This document shows positions 30,911-39,654 of a DNA stretch of 64,000 nucleotides, piece by piece. The DNA comes from Woeseia sp034521225 (lineage in GTDB: Bacteria; Pseudomonadota; Gammaproteobacteria; Steroidobacterales; Woeseiaceae): NCBI GenBank assembly GCA_034521225.1, contig JAXHMR010000029.1, positions 124,001-188,000 on the forward strand, given 5' to 3'. Within the stretch, counting starts at the first letter, position 1. The number at the start of each line of letters is the position of its first letter. Under the pieces are notes generated by a model. The model did no database searches. It was given only the letters and a program-made list of their open reading frames with translations, and was not told the DNA's origin. Made by a program: the position numbers and the translations under genes.

Positions 30911-31543
30911 ATGACCTTTGCCCGGCCACCATCAAAGAAGGCTCAGGGTCGCCGACAATACCGCAGGATTATTTCCGCGGCGGAGAAGGTCTTCGCCGAG
31001 AAAGGCGTCAGCGGCGGCACAACGCAGCAGATTGCCGACGAGGCCGGCTTGCCGAAAGCCAACGTCCACTATCATTTCCCCACCAAGGAAGGCCTGTACG
31101 TCCGGGTCCTCGATGACATCCTCGAGGAATGGAAGTCCGACGCAGCCATATTCGACACGTCCGAAGATCCGGAGACTGTTTTCCGGGCCTACATCCGTCG
31201 CAAGATCGAGCATTCCTTCACGCGTCCGTACGCGTCCAAGGTCTGGGCCATGGAGATCATCGGTCGCGGGCACGTTTTCGACGAGCAGTTGAAGAGCAGC
31301 TTTCTCAAATGGAACCGCAAGAAGGTCGCACAGATCCGCAAGTGGATACGTGAAGGCAAGCTGGTCCGCGTCGAGCCGCAATACCTGATGTTCGCCATCT
31401 GGGCAACGACACGGCGCTATGCCGATTTCGAGCACCAGATACGTGCGGTCAACAACGGCAAACCGTTGAGCCGCGCGCAAACTGAAGACGCCATCGAGAG
31501 CGTTACACAGCTTTTCCTGCGCGGCGTAATGCCGTGCCAGTGA
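30911..31543 (+). CDS. TetR family regulator (RutR-like C-terminal domain)
   Basis: Intact 210-aa regulator. The N-terminal HTH reads IISAAEKVFAEKGVSGGTTQ then QIADEAGLPKANVHYHFPTK, residues about 20-65. The C-terminal half (WAMEIIGRGHVFDEQLKSSF; AIWATTRRYADFEHQIRAV) is of the YcdC/RutR type. Divergent orientation to the halogenase makes it a candidate repressor of the tailoring region, although RutR relatives usually sense small nitrogenous ligands. It is the last gene before the fatty acid hydroxylase, which is convergent with it. Confidence 0.88.
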   Translation: MTFARPPSKKAQGRRQYRRIISAAEKVFAEKGVSGGTTQQIADEAGLPKANVHYHFPTKEGLYVRVLDDILEEWKSDAAIFDTSEDPETVFRAYIRRKIEHSFTRPYASKVWAMEIIGRGHVFDEQLKSSFLKWNRKKVAQIRKWIREGKLVRVEPQYLMFAIWATTRRYADFEHQIRAVNNGKPLSRAQTEDAIESVTQLFLRGVMPCQ

Positions 31544-31632
31544 ACTGGGTATCCAGCAGCCACAGTGGAGTATTGGCGCGGGCGGTAACTGGTCGAATTT
31601 GTGGCACAGGACCAGGTCGTTGACCGTTCTTA

Positions 31633-32437
31633 TCATGTGGCGCGGCGGAACGGGTTCAGGAAGCAGTGCATACAGCGATTGCTGACGCGGCTCGCGAAAC
31701 TCGTGGAGGCCGATCGTCATGCCGGTATGGCCGTCGCGCGGCTGGTCCCGGTAACTGCGGAACAGGCGGTCCCACAGCGACAAATGGAAACCGTAATTGC
31801 TATTGGTTTCATCCGGATGCCACGAGTGATGCACTCGATGCATTTCCGGTGTCACGAACAGCCAGCGCAGCCTGCGCTCGAATACCACCGGCATGCGCAG
31901 GTTCGCGTGCGTGAACAGCGAGCCGGCACTCAGCGCAATTTCAAAGATCAGCACCGCAAGCGGCGCAATGCCGAAAAGGTAAATGATGCCGAGCTTGATG
32001 GCCATCGACAGCGCAATCTCGACCGGGTGAAAGCGTACGCCGGTGGTCACATCGAAACTGGTATCGGCGTGGTGCACGCGGTGCAGCCGCCACAGCAGCG
32101 GAATTTCGTGCATCAGGCGGTGCTGCCAGTAAATCATGACATCGAGCAGCAGTACGCCGATGATTACACCCGCCACGTTCGGCAATCCCTGCAGCAGGCC
32201 CGCATCGCGCTGCTGCAGGTCAACCGCGAGGTCGAACGCGAGCAACGGAAACGCGACACGAAGTATTATCGTCCCGACAATAACAAGCGTCACGTTGGTC
32301 ACGTTTCGCCGCCAGCCGCCACCGACCTCGCGCCGGGGAACAGGCGCTGCAGGATGATCATGCAGAGCGAACACGAACAGGAACGCGGTCAGCCGGACTT
32401 GCGCTTCGTGTGACAGCAGCCACTCGGAGAGTGTCAT
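31633..32437 (-). CDS. Sterol desaturase/fatty acid hydroxylase family protein, frameshifted
   Basis: Integral membrane di-iron hydroxylase of the fatty acid hydroxylase superfamily. The histidine boxes are all present: YWQHRLMHEIPLLWRLHRVHH and EMHRVHHSWHPDETNSNYGF. The start ATG 32437 (MTLSEWLLSHEAQ) follows the repeat cluster. A compensating indel pair lies around 32334-32368 (expected MIILQRLFPRREVGGGW). Near 31659 a one-base change gives the family-like end NPFRRAT and TGA at 31633; without it the frame runs on uselessly to 30932. Probably hydroxylates or desaturates a membrane lipid. Confidence 0.82.
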
Positions 32438-32467
32438 GGCATCGGTTCCCTTACGTGCCTCCCGACT

Positions 32468-32640
32468 GTCGTTGCGAGGCCGCCGCAGGCGGCCGTGGCG
32501 ATCTCGCACGGTTGGCAGAGTCAGTGTATTCACGAGATCGCCACGGCGCTGCGCGCCTCGCGATGACGGTGCGTCACGAGATCGCCACGTCGCTTCGCTC
32601 CTCGCGATGACGTAGGGCGCTCCTCGCCTCGCGATGACGG
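32468..32640. repeat. REP-like palindromic repeat cluster 4
   Basis: One full palindrome with the GAGGCCGCCGCAGGCGGCC-type inner hairpin, followed by two further right arms (GAGATCGCCACG...CTCGCGATGACG). It separates the fatty acid hydroxylase from the TMEM64-reductase gene, and the reconstructed stop of the latter (32574) lies inside it. Confidence 0.88.
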
Positions 32641-34813
32641 TGTTGTCGTGCGTGGCCGTTGTCATCCTTCTTCCGAGCCGCCAGCCGAAACCAGCGTCCC
32701 AGCCATTCGAGCGCTTCTCCGGTGCGTTGGCTTTCTTCCACACCCCGGCCGCGTACTTGTTAGCCTCCATCATCGTCGGGTAGATGTGGATCGTGCCGAG
32801 CAGTTTGTTCAGTCCCAGCCCGTGTTTCATCGCCAGCACGAACTCCGCGATCAATTCGCCGGCGTGCGCGCCGACGATCGTTGCGCCCAGCACCGTATCC
32901 TTGCCAGGCGGCGTCAGTATCTTGACGAAGCCATGCGCGACGCCGTCGGTGATGGCGCGATCGAGTTCGCCGATATCATAACGCGTCACCTCGACCTCGA
33001 TATCCTGCTCTTTCGCCTCGGCCTCCGACAGGCCGACACGAGCAACCTCGGGATCAGTAAAAGTGCACCACGGAATGACGCGATAGTCGGTACGGAACGA
33101 CCATAACGGCCGGAACAGCGAGTTGACCGCCGCAAACCACGCCTGGTGCGCCGCCACGTGCGTGAACTGGTAGGGTCCCGCGACATCGCCGCAGACCGAG
33201 ATGCTCGGGTAATTCGTGCGCAGGAACGGGTCGGTCAGCACTTTGCCCGAGTCAGTCAGCTGCACGCCAATGTCCTTCATGCCCGAGCTGTCGATGTTCG
33301 GGCGCCGGCCAAGCGCCACCAGCAGGCGATCGAACGGCAGGCGAACCTCCTCGCCGTCTTTCTCGCAGACCAGCGTGCCGCTGCTGCCCGAACCTTCGGC
33401 ACCTGATGCCTTGCAGGACGTCATGACCTTGACACCATCCTCGCGCAAGCTGCGCTCGACTGCCGATGCCGCATCCGGGTCTTCCCGGCCCAGCAGCTGC
33501 GGTGCCATCTCCACGATCGTGACGGTGCTGCCGAGCCGCGCGAAGGCCTGCGTCAACTCGCAGCCGATGGGCCCGCCGCCGAGGACCACCAGGTTTTGTG
33601 GCTGTTCCTTGAGCGACCACAGACTGTCCGTCGTCACATAGTCGATACCGTCGAGCCCGGGGATTCCCGGTACCACCGGCTGCGATCCGGTGGCGACCAC
33701 GAGCGCGCGGGCGCTGAGGCGCTTGCCACCGACCTCGACCTCCCAGGGCGATACGATGCGCGCCTCGCCGGCAATGCAATCGACCCCCAGTTTCTCATAG
33801 CGCTCGACCGAGTCGTGCGGGGCGATATCTGCAATGACGTCATGAACCCGCGCCATGACATCAGCGAAGTCGAACTCCGCTGACATGCGGCGTATACCGA
33901 GCTTGCTACTGTTACGCGCATTAGCAAGTAATTTCGCGCTCCGCAGCAACGCTTTACTCGGCACGCAGCCGGTATTGAGGCACTCGCCACCCATCTTGTC
34001 GCGCTCGATCAGCGCAACCTTCGCGCGCACGGTGGCCGCGATGTAAGACGTCACGAGGCCGGCGGAGCCGCCGCCTATGACAATCAGGTTGTAGTCGAAC
34101 GACGCCGGACGGCTGAAGCGCAAGCGGACGCGCCTTGACTGGATGAACGCGAGTACCCAGCGCGTCAGCAGCGGCAGCATGGCGAGCAGCACGAAAGCCC
34201 CGATCAGCGATGGCGACAGTATGTCGCCGACCGACGAGACCTGCCCGAGCTGCGTGCCCGCGTTCACGTAGACGATCGTCCCTGGCAGCATGCCAACCTG
34301 GCTGACCCAGTAGAAAGTCCACGCACGCAATGGCGTCAGTGCCGCAACGAGGTTGACGACAAAGAACGGAAACGCGGGTACCAGGCGCACCGCCAGCAGG
34401 TAAAAAGCACCTTCGCGTTCGACGCCTTCATTCAGCCGCTTCAGCCGATCACGAAAACGCCGCTGTATCGCATCGCGAAACAGAAAGCGGGCGGCGAGAA
34501 AGGCCAGCGTGGCTCCGATCGTGCTGGCAAACGATACTACAAGAGTGCCGGTGGCAAGCCCGAACACCGCACCGCCGGCGATCGTCATAATCGCGGCGCC
34601 TGGTAACGACAATGCCGTCACGACGATATACAGAACAAAGTAGGAACCAATGGCCAGCGCAGGGTGTGACTGTGCGTACGCTGCAAGTGCGTCGCGCTGC
34701 GCTTTCAGTTCCGCGAGTGACAAATATTGCTGCAGGTCCAGGACAAAAAAGGCGGCTATGGCGGCGACGACCACAAGCGCCAACAGGATTCGGGTAAGGT
34801 TCCGTTGCATCAT
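32574..34813 (-). CDS. TVP38/TMEM64 - pyridine nucleotide-disulfide oxidoreductase fusion
   Basis: Bifunctional protein of about 745 aa. Residues 1-230 are a TVP38/TMEM64 (DedA-like) membrane domain with several helices and the family segment GAAIMTIAGGAVFG. Residues about 240-710 are a mercuric-reductase-like flavoprotein: FAD loop GGGSAG at 247-252, redox disulfide C278/C283 in GGECLNTGCVPSK, NAD loop LGGGPIGCEL, and interface segment IHIYPTMMEANKYAAG. The uninterrupted frame passes through the repeat cluster into the next gene. A one-base correction near 32726 gives EWLGRWFRLAARKK and a stop at 32574 inside the repeat, which is the more plausible end. Fusions of this kind are known in Proteobacteria; electron acceptor unknown. 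Confidence 0.87.
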
Positions 34814-34878
34814 TATTTCCGTGGAATCGTCATGTCAGGTTCAGTCGCGAATACAGGCAGACCCGTCGCCGGCCCGGT

Positions 34879-35783
34879 TTATTTCAGTCTCGTCAACCGT
34901 CTCGCGAGGCGCAGAGTGCCCACGTCGTCGCGAGGCTCAGAGTCCCACGTCGTCGCGAGGCACACAGTACCCACGTCGTCGCGAGGCACACAGTACCCAC
35001 GTCGTCGCGAGGCGCGCAGCGCCGTGGCGATCTCGTCACTGTTACTGCCTCTGCCAGGCGGTGCGAGATCGCCACGCTGCGCTCGCGACGACGGATTGCC
35101 ACGCCCTCCGGGCTCGCAACGACGTGCTGACTCTGCGCCTCGCGACGACGGGAACCTTTTACTTCTACCCATCGGCGACCGGAATACCGACATCGCCAGC
35201 AACGTGCGCTGAACGGCTGTTACAACGCAAAGTACCGCGAACAGGCCCTGCAATGTACGGAAACCAGGCCGGCATGAGCATCATCAGCACGAAGAACATT
35301 ATCGTCTCCGTACCCTCGACGAGCCCTGTTGAATAAAAAAACGACTTGCGACCGTGCGTCTCGGTTTCGAGCCCGCGTTTGGCGGCAATGATCGCGAACG
35401 CGAGGAACCCGGTTGCGGTCAGGCAAAATCCGGCGAGCAGCGTCGCCGCCGGCAGCGCATTGCGTGCCGGGTCCGCCACGGCAAACGCCAGCGGTACGCC
35501 GGCATGGAGAACAGTAGTCAACGACAATATCCAGATAGCCGCCGCTGTCAGTCGGTGCGGTGGCTCGCGCAACGGCGCCGTCCAGTCCGTCAAGTACGCG
35601 GTTAAGCGCGAGCAGGGCGAGCGCGGTGCCGTAGGACTGCAATGCGACGGCAACCGCGCAGAGGATTCCGGCCACGAGACCGGCAGCGGTGACCGTGTTG
35701 GCGGAGATGCCACGCCGGGCCAGTTCCGTGCCGGCTGCACGGAGCGGGCGGTCGATGGCAGGGCGGAGAATTGCATCCAGCAT
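34879..35783 (-). CDS. ynjF: CDP-alcohol phosphatidyltransferase (YnjF-like), frameshifted
   Basis: Membrane enzyme of the CDP-alcohol phosphatidyltransferase family. The active-site motif is DGLDGAVARATAPTDSGGYL followed by DIVVD, with the spacing seen in YnjF-type proteins. Two breaks (about 35515 and 35235) separate the motif from the later helices (LLAGFCLTATGFLAFAIIAA; GTETIMFFVLMMLMPAWFPY) and the last helix (LFAVLCVVTAVQRTLLAM). After that the frame runs through the repeat cluster to a stop at 34879; the functional protein probably ends near 35150. Last gene of the ynjBCDF operon, 18 bases after ynjD. Phospholipid product unknown. Confidence 0.82.
34898..35155. repeat. REP-like repeat cluster 5 with a 25/26-bp tandem array
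   Basis: Four successive units beginning CGTC(T/G)TCGCGAGGC and ending in AGTCCCA or AGTACCCA (34898-35000, period 25-26 bases) are followed by a normal palindrome GTGGCGATCTC...GAGATCGCCACG and two degenerate right arms. It lies between the TMEM64-reductase and ynjF and overlaps the run-on end of ynjF. Confidence 0.85.
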
Positions 35784-35800
35784 TGTTAAACGGCCTCCCG

Positions 35801-36439
35801 TCAGTTGTCTGTCAGCGAAACGACAGGACCGGCCGCGGCTTCGACATCTTCCCTGTCGTGGGTGACGAGCAGGGTCGGCAGGCCGTGCGCGCGCGCCTGG
35901 TCGAATACCAGCAGGCGCACCTGGTTGCGGCTGTCATCGTCGAGTGAACTGAACGGCTCATCGAGCAGCAATGCGCGTGGTTCGGACAACAGCACACGCA
36001 GCAATGCAACACGCGATTTCTGCCCTCCCGACAGCGTCTCCGGATCGCGATCGCCAAAGCCGGCAAGTCCCATTGACTCCAGTGCGTCGTCTGCATGCTG
36101 CCGCCGCACGCGCCGCGATTCGCCCGGACGCAGGCCGAACAGGAGGTTGTCGCGCACGCTCAGGTGCGGGAACAACAGCGCGTCCTGGAACAGGATGCCC
36201 AGCCGCCGCTTTTCCGGTGCGGCCGATGTCAGGTCCTCATCGCCGAGCAGTATGCGTCCGGATGCCGCGAAGGAGCCGGGAAGCGTACCGCACAGAAACG
36301 CGAGCAAACTCGACTTGCCGGAGCCGCTGCGGCCGATCACCGACGTAACGGTTCCCGGTTCGACCCGCACGCTGAGATCGCTGAACAGCGGCTGTCCACC
36401 GACGCGGAGTGACACCCTGTCAATGACCAGCGCGTTCAT
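35801..36439 (-). CDS. ynjD: ABC transporter ATP-binding protein (YnjD-like)
   Basis: Intact 212-aa ABC ATPase. Walker A is GRSGSGKSS (about residues 36-44), the signature LSGGQKSRV is near residue 137, and Walker B is ALLLDEPFSSLDDDSR. H-loop is LLVTHDRED. The start overlaps the ynjC stop by four bases (ATGA). With ynjB, ynjC and ynjF it reproduces the E. coli ynjBCD-F gene order; in E. coli the substrate of this thiamine-transporter-like system is not settled. Confidence 0.92.
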   Translation of the reverse strand: MNALVIDRVSLRVGGQPLFSDLSVRVEPGTVTSVIGRSGSGKSSLLAFLCGTLPGSFAASGRILLGDEDLTSAAPEKRRLGILFQDALLFPHLSVRDNLLFGLRPGESRRVRRQHADDALESMGLAGFGDRDPETLSGGQKSRVALLRVLLSEPRALLLDEPFSSLDDDSRNQVRLLVFDQARAHGLPTLLVTHDREDVEAAAGPVVSLTDN

Positions 36440-38110
36440 CGCGGGACACCGCGTCGCTGCCGGAACAGCAATGCGCCTCCGGAATAGGCGATGGCAAAGG
36501 CGAAAAACGGCAGCACACTCAGCAGTATTGCATGCATCGACGCGATCCGCAGGCTGCCGGACGCCGCCGCCGCAGCGGCCTCAGTCGCGGCCGTTGCAAC
36601 CCGGCCGGCACCGGCGAACAGGGTCGGCAGATACAGCGCGATGCTGACGGAGAACGCGAGCGCGAACGCCACGAGCCCGATGCGCGCAAGCAGGGGGGCC
36701 GTAACCCGGTACCAGGTGCGCTGGCGGCTTGCTCCCAGTGTGCGTGCGACGTCTGCGATCCGGTGATCGATCGCCGCCCGGGCCGGCGCGACGAGGCTCC
36801 ACAGGTAAGGCAGCGCGAAAATGAGATGACTCCACAATACGGCGACGAATGTGCCGTCGATGTGTAGCCGTGTGAGCAGCACCTGTACGCCGAAGAGGAA
36901 GGTCATTTGCGGCAGCAGCAACGGCAGGAACAGCAGGCTGCCGATCTGCCGCCGCGCACTGGCGTTGCGATGTACCGATTCCGCGGCCGGTAAAACCAGC
37001 AGCAGTCCGACAATGGCTGTAGCAACAGCGAGCTTCACTGTTAGTGGTGCGACGTCCAGCGCCGCGGGTGCAAGCACCTGCCCAGCCCGCCAGCGCATCG
37101 CCGGTTGGCAGGACTGCCGGAAAACGCCAGGTGCCTGATGCGGAGCGCAGGACAATTGCGACCACAGCCAGCATGCCAAGGACCCACAGGGCGGTGAGCA
37201 AGCCCGAAAGGCCGTAGCGCAGGCCTCGTTCATGCACGCCGCGCGCGCCGCCGGTAGCCCATTGCCGCGACACGCGCCGCACCGCCGCGCCGCAGGCGGC
37301 CGCACTGCCCAGCACGAACAACGTCATGGCGAACAGCAACAACGTACCGGTATAGGCCTGTGCATGTATCTGCGGGTCTGGATCGGTGAACCATTGCCAC
37401 AGCAGCACCGGAAATGTCGGCGGCAGGCCCGGCCCGAGCGGTATCGCCAGTTCGACATTGGTCATGCCGAACACCAGCACCGCGGCGAGGGGCAGGCGGA
37501 TCTGCCGCTGCAACAGCGGCGCGACGGCAACGAACCATCCCTTGATCCGGCCGTACCCGAGCGAGCGTGCCTGTTGCAACAAGCGCTCCGCCGGCACCTG
37601 CGACAACGCGGCATGCAGGACCAGCAGCAGGAAGCAGGTCTCCTTGATGACCAGGCCCGCGATCAGCGACAGCCCGAATGGATCCTGCACTGTCTGCCAG
37701 TCCGGCGGCAGCGTGAGGCCGCTTGCCCACGGTGACACGAGCCGCAACAGCAAACCCGACGGCGCCAGCACCAGCACGAGACCGATGCCGACGGCCAGGT
37801 GCGGCATTGCCAGCAGCGGCAACGCGAGATTATTTAACGATCGCCGCCAGCCGCCGGTGGCTGCGAGGGCCATGGCAATGTGTGCGAGAAAGAGCGCAAT
37901 GGCGGTCGCGATCGCACCGCTCCACAATGCGGACGCCATCGACAGCTCGATGCCGGGCGTCGCCAGCACGCGCCGGAGGGCGTCGATATCGGCGCCCACC
38001 CACAGCGCCGCCGCAAGGCCGGCGAGCGCCGGCAGGCCGGAGACGGCGAGCAGCAGGCCGCGCGAGCCCGGGTACCACCGCCTGGTCACCGGACGTAACG
38101 CCTGAGCCAC
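36436..38110 (-). CDS. ynjC: ABC transporter permease with two fused membrane domains (YnjC-like), frameshifted
   Basis: Inner-membrane permease with two binding-protein-dependent transport domains in one chain, like ThiP and YnjC. The first domain has SAMLLSG-type helices and the EAA-like loop LQQARSLGYGRIKGWFVAVA; the second has DVARTLGASRQRTWYRVTAP, its EAA loop. A break near 37100-37140 separates them; after it the frame APLTVKLAVATAIVGLLLVL continues to TGA 36436. The ATG at 38110 overlaps ynjB by 25 bases; a GTG a few codons later is an alternative. Hydrophobic throughout. Confidence 0.88.
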
Positions 38111-39351
38111 GCCGCTTCAAGGCGTGTTGTCCAGCTCGGGTGCGGTTCGGGCAGGAACTTCTCAGGTGCTGGCGGTGTTGCGGCGCCGGTTGTCGCTTTG
38201 TCAAACAGGCCACGTTCCGTGGTTGTCAGGCGCGCCATGTCCAGCACCGTCGGATCGCCCCAGTATCGTTCATCGGCCTTGCGCGCCTGCGCACGCGGCG
38301 ACAACAGGAAGTCCGCGGCAACCATCGCCCCGGCTTTGGCGCTGGCATTGACGGGAATGGCGAGAAAATGCGAGTTGGCCAGTGCGCCGCCTGAAAAGTG
38401 CAATGCGCCGATCGTCTCGTGCAGCTCCTGCTGGCGAATCGCGCGGCTGGCCTCCGACGGGTTGTAGGACATCATCCAGTCCAGTTCACCGACCGCCAGC
38501 AATTCACGCTGTGCGGGGCCGCTCGGCGGGAACAGCCGGCCGCCGCGCCACATGGCGATGTGTGCACGATCGAGCCATTGCCACAACGGCTCGGTAATGT
38601 CCGCGAAGTCGTCGCCTGCCGGCGCGAGCAGGCGCTCGCGTTCGTCGGTCAGCAGCAGCAACAGCTGTTTCAGGAACGCGCTACCGAGAAACGATGGCGG
38701 CTGCGGATAGCTGAAGCGGCCGGGATGTTGCTCTATCCATGCCAGCAATGCGGCAGGATCATTCGGCGGAAGCGGGACCTGCGGCTCGTGATAGAAGAGC
38801 GTGAACGCCGCCGAACCCCACGGTAGCTCGAAACCCTCCGTTGGCAGCGTCATGTCGATGCGCGTCGTCGGGTTGTCCTGCCAGTCGATCAATGCAGCGT
38901 GCGGAACACGTTCCGCCCATGGCCCCCACAGCAGGTTCGCGCGCTTTAGCGCGGCAAAGTTCTCGCCGTTGATCCACAGCAGGTCGACGGAACCGCCTTC
39001 GTCACGGCCTGCCGCCTTCTCGGCCATAATACGGCTGACGGCCTCGGCGACATCGGTGACCTTGACGTGCACGAGACGCAGGTCATGTTGCGCGCGCAGT
39101 TCCTCCGCGGCCCATGCAAGGTAGCGATTGATGCCCGGGTCGCCGCCCCAGGCATTGAAGTAGACGGTTTGCCCGGATGCGTCGCTCTGGATCTGGGCCC
39201 AGTCGGCTGGAACCGTATTGCTGCCGGTATCGGGCTCGGCGGCGGCAGCGAGTCCTGCGCACAGGATCAGGCCGACGATGAAGTGCCGGCCGAGGGCGGG
39301 CAACTGCGGCCCGTCATCGCGAGGAGCGAAGCGACGTGGGCGTCCCGTCAT
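38086..39351 (-). CDS. ynjB: ABC transporter periplasmic substrate-binding protein (YnjB-like)
   Basis: Extracellular solute-binding protein, family 1 type, of the YnjB group (about 400 aa mature). Characteristic segments are QTVYFNAWGGDPGINRYLAW, VDLLWINGENFAALKRANLL and PWGSAAFTLFYHEPQVP. A hydrophobic signal region (HFIVGLILCAGLAAAAEP) precedes the mature protein. The nearest ATG (39351) lies inside a REP-like repeat and would add about 16 repeat-encoded residues; a TTG at 39303 would start directly at the signal peptide and may be the true start. Opens the ynjBCDF operon, transcribed out of repeat cluster 6. Confidence 0.87.
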   Translation of the reverse strand: MTGRPRRFAPRDDGPQLPALGRHFIVGLILCAGLAAAAEPDTGSNTVPADWAQIQSDASGQTVYFNAWGGDPGINRYLAWAAEELRAQHDLRLVHVKVTDVAEAVSRIMAEKAAGRDEGGSVDLLWINGENFAALKRANLLWGPWAERVPHAALIDWQDNPTTRIDMTLPTEGFELPWGSAAFTLFYHEPQVPLPPNDPAALLAWIEQHPGRFSYPQPPSFLGSAFLKQLLLLLTDERERLLAPAGDDFADITEPLWQWLDRAHIAMWRGGRLFPPSGPAQRELLAVGELDWMMSYNPSEASRAIRQQELHETIGALHFSGGALANSHFLAIPVNASAKAGAMVAADFLLSPRAQARKADERYWGDPTVLDMARLTTTERGLFDKATTGAATPPAPEKFLPEPHPSWTTRLEAAWLRRYVR

Positions 39352-39645
39352 CGCGAGGAGCGAAGCGACGTGGCTGTCATCGCGAGGAGCGAAGCGACGT
39401 GGCGATCTCGCAAACACGACTGACTCTGCCAAACGGAACGAGATTGCCACGGCTGCTTCGCAGCCTCGCAACGACGGGGAGGCGGTGCCACCGTCATCGC
39501 GAGGAGCGCAGCGACGTCGGCGATCTCCATCGATGCGCTGACTCTGCCGGACGCGAACGAGATTGCCACGGCTGCTCCGCAGCCTCGCAACGACGGACGA
39601 TGATTCGCCACGGCTGCTTCGCAGCCTCGCAATGACGGGGACGGG
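39312..39645. repeat. REP-like palindromic repeat cluster 6
   Basis: Four left arms (CGTCATCGCGAGGAGCGAAG type) and three right arms (GAGATTGCCACGGCTGCTTC type, ending CTCGCAACGACGG) in one 330-base block. It lies between the starts/ends of ynjB (minus) and the TonB receptor (minus) and overlaps the 5' end of ynjB. Confidence 0.9.
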
Positions 39646-39654
39646 CCGTCCCCG

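Noticed and set aside
30932..34813. A single 1293-residue minus-strand reading frame
   Set aside because: It joins the TMEM64-reductase, a REP-like repeat cluster, the fatty acid hydroxylase and antisense of the TetR gene; frame-corrected family ends explain it as two genes.
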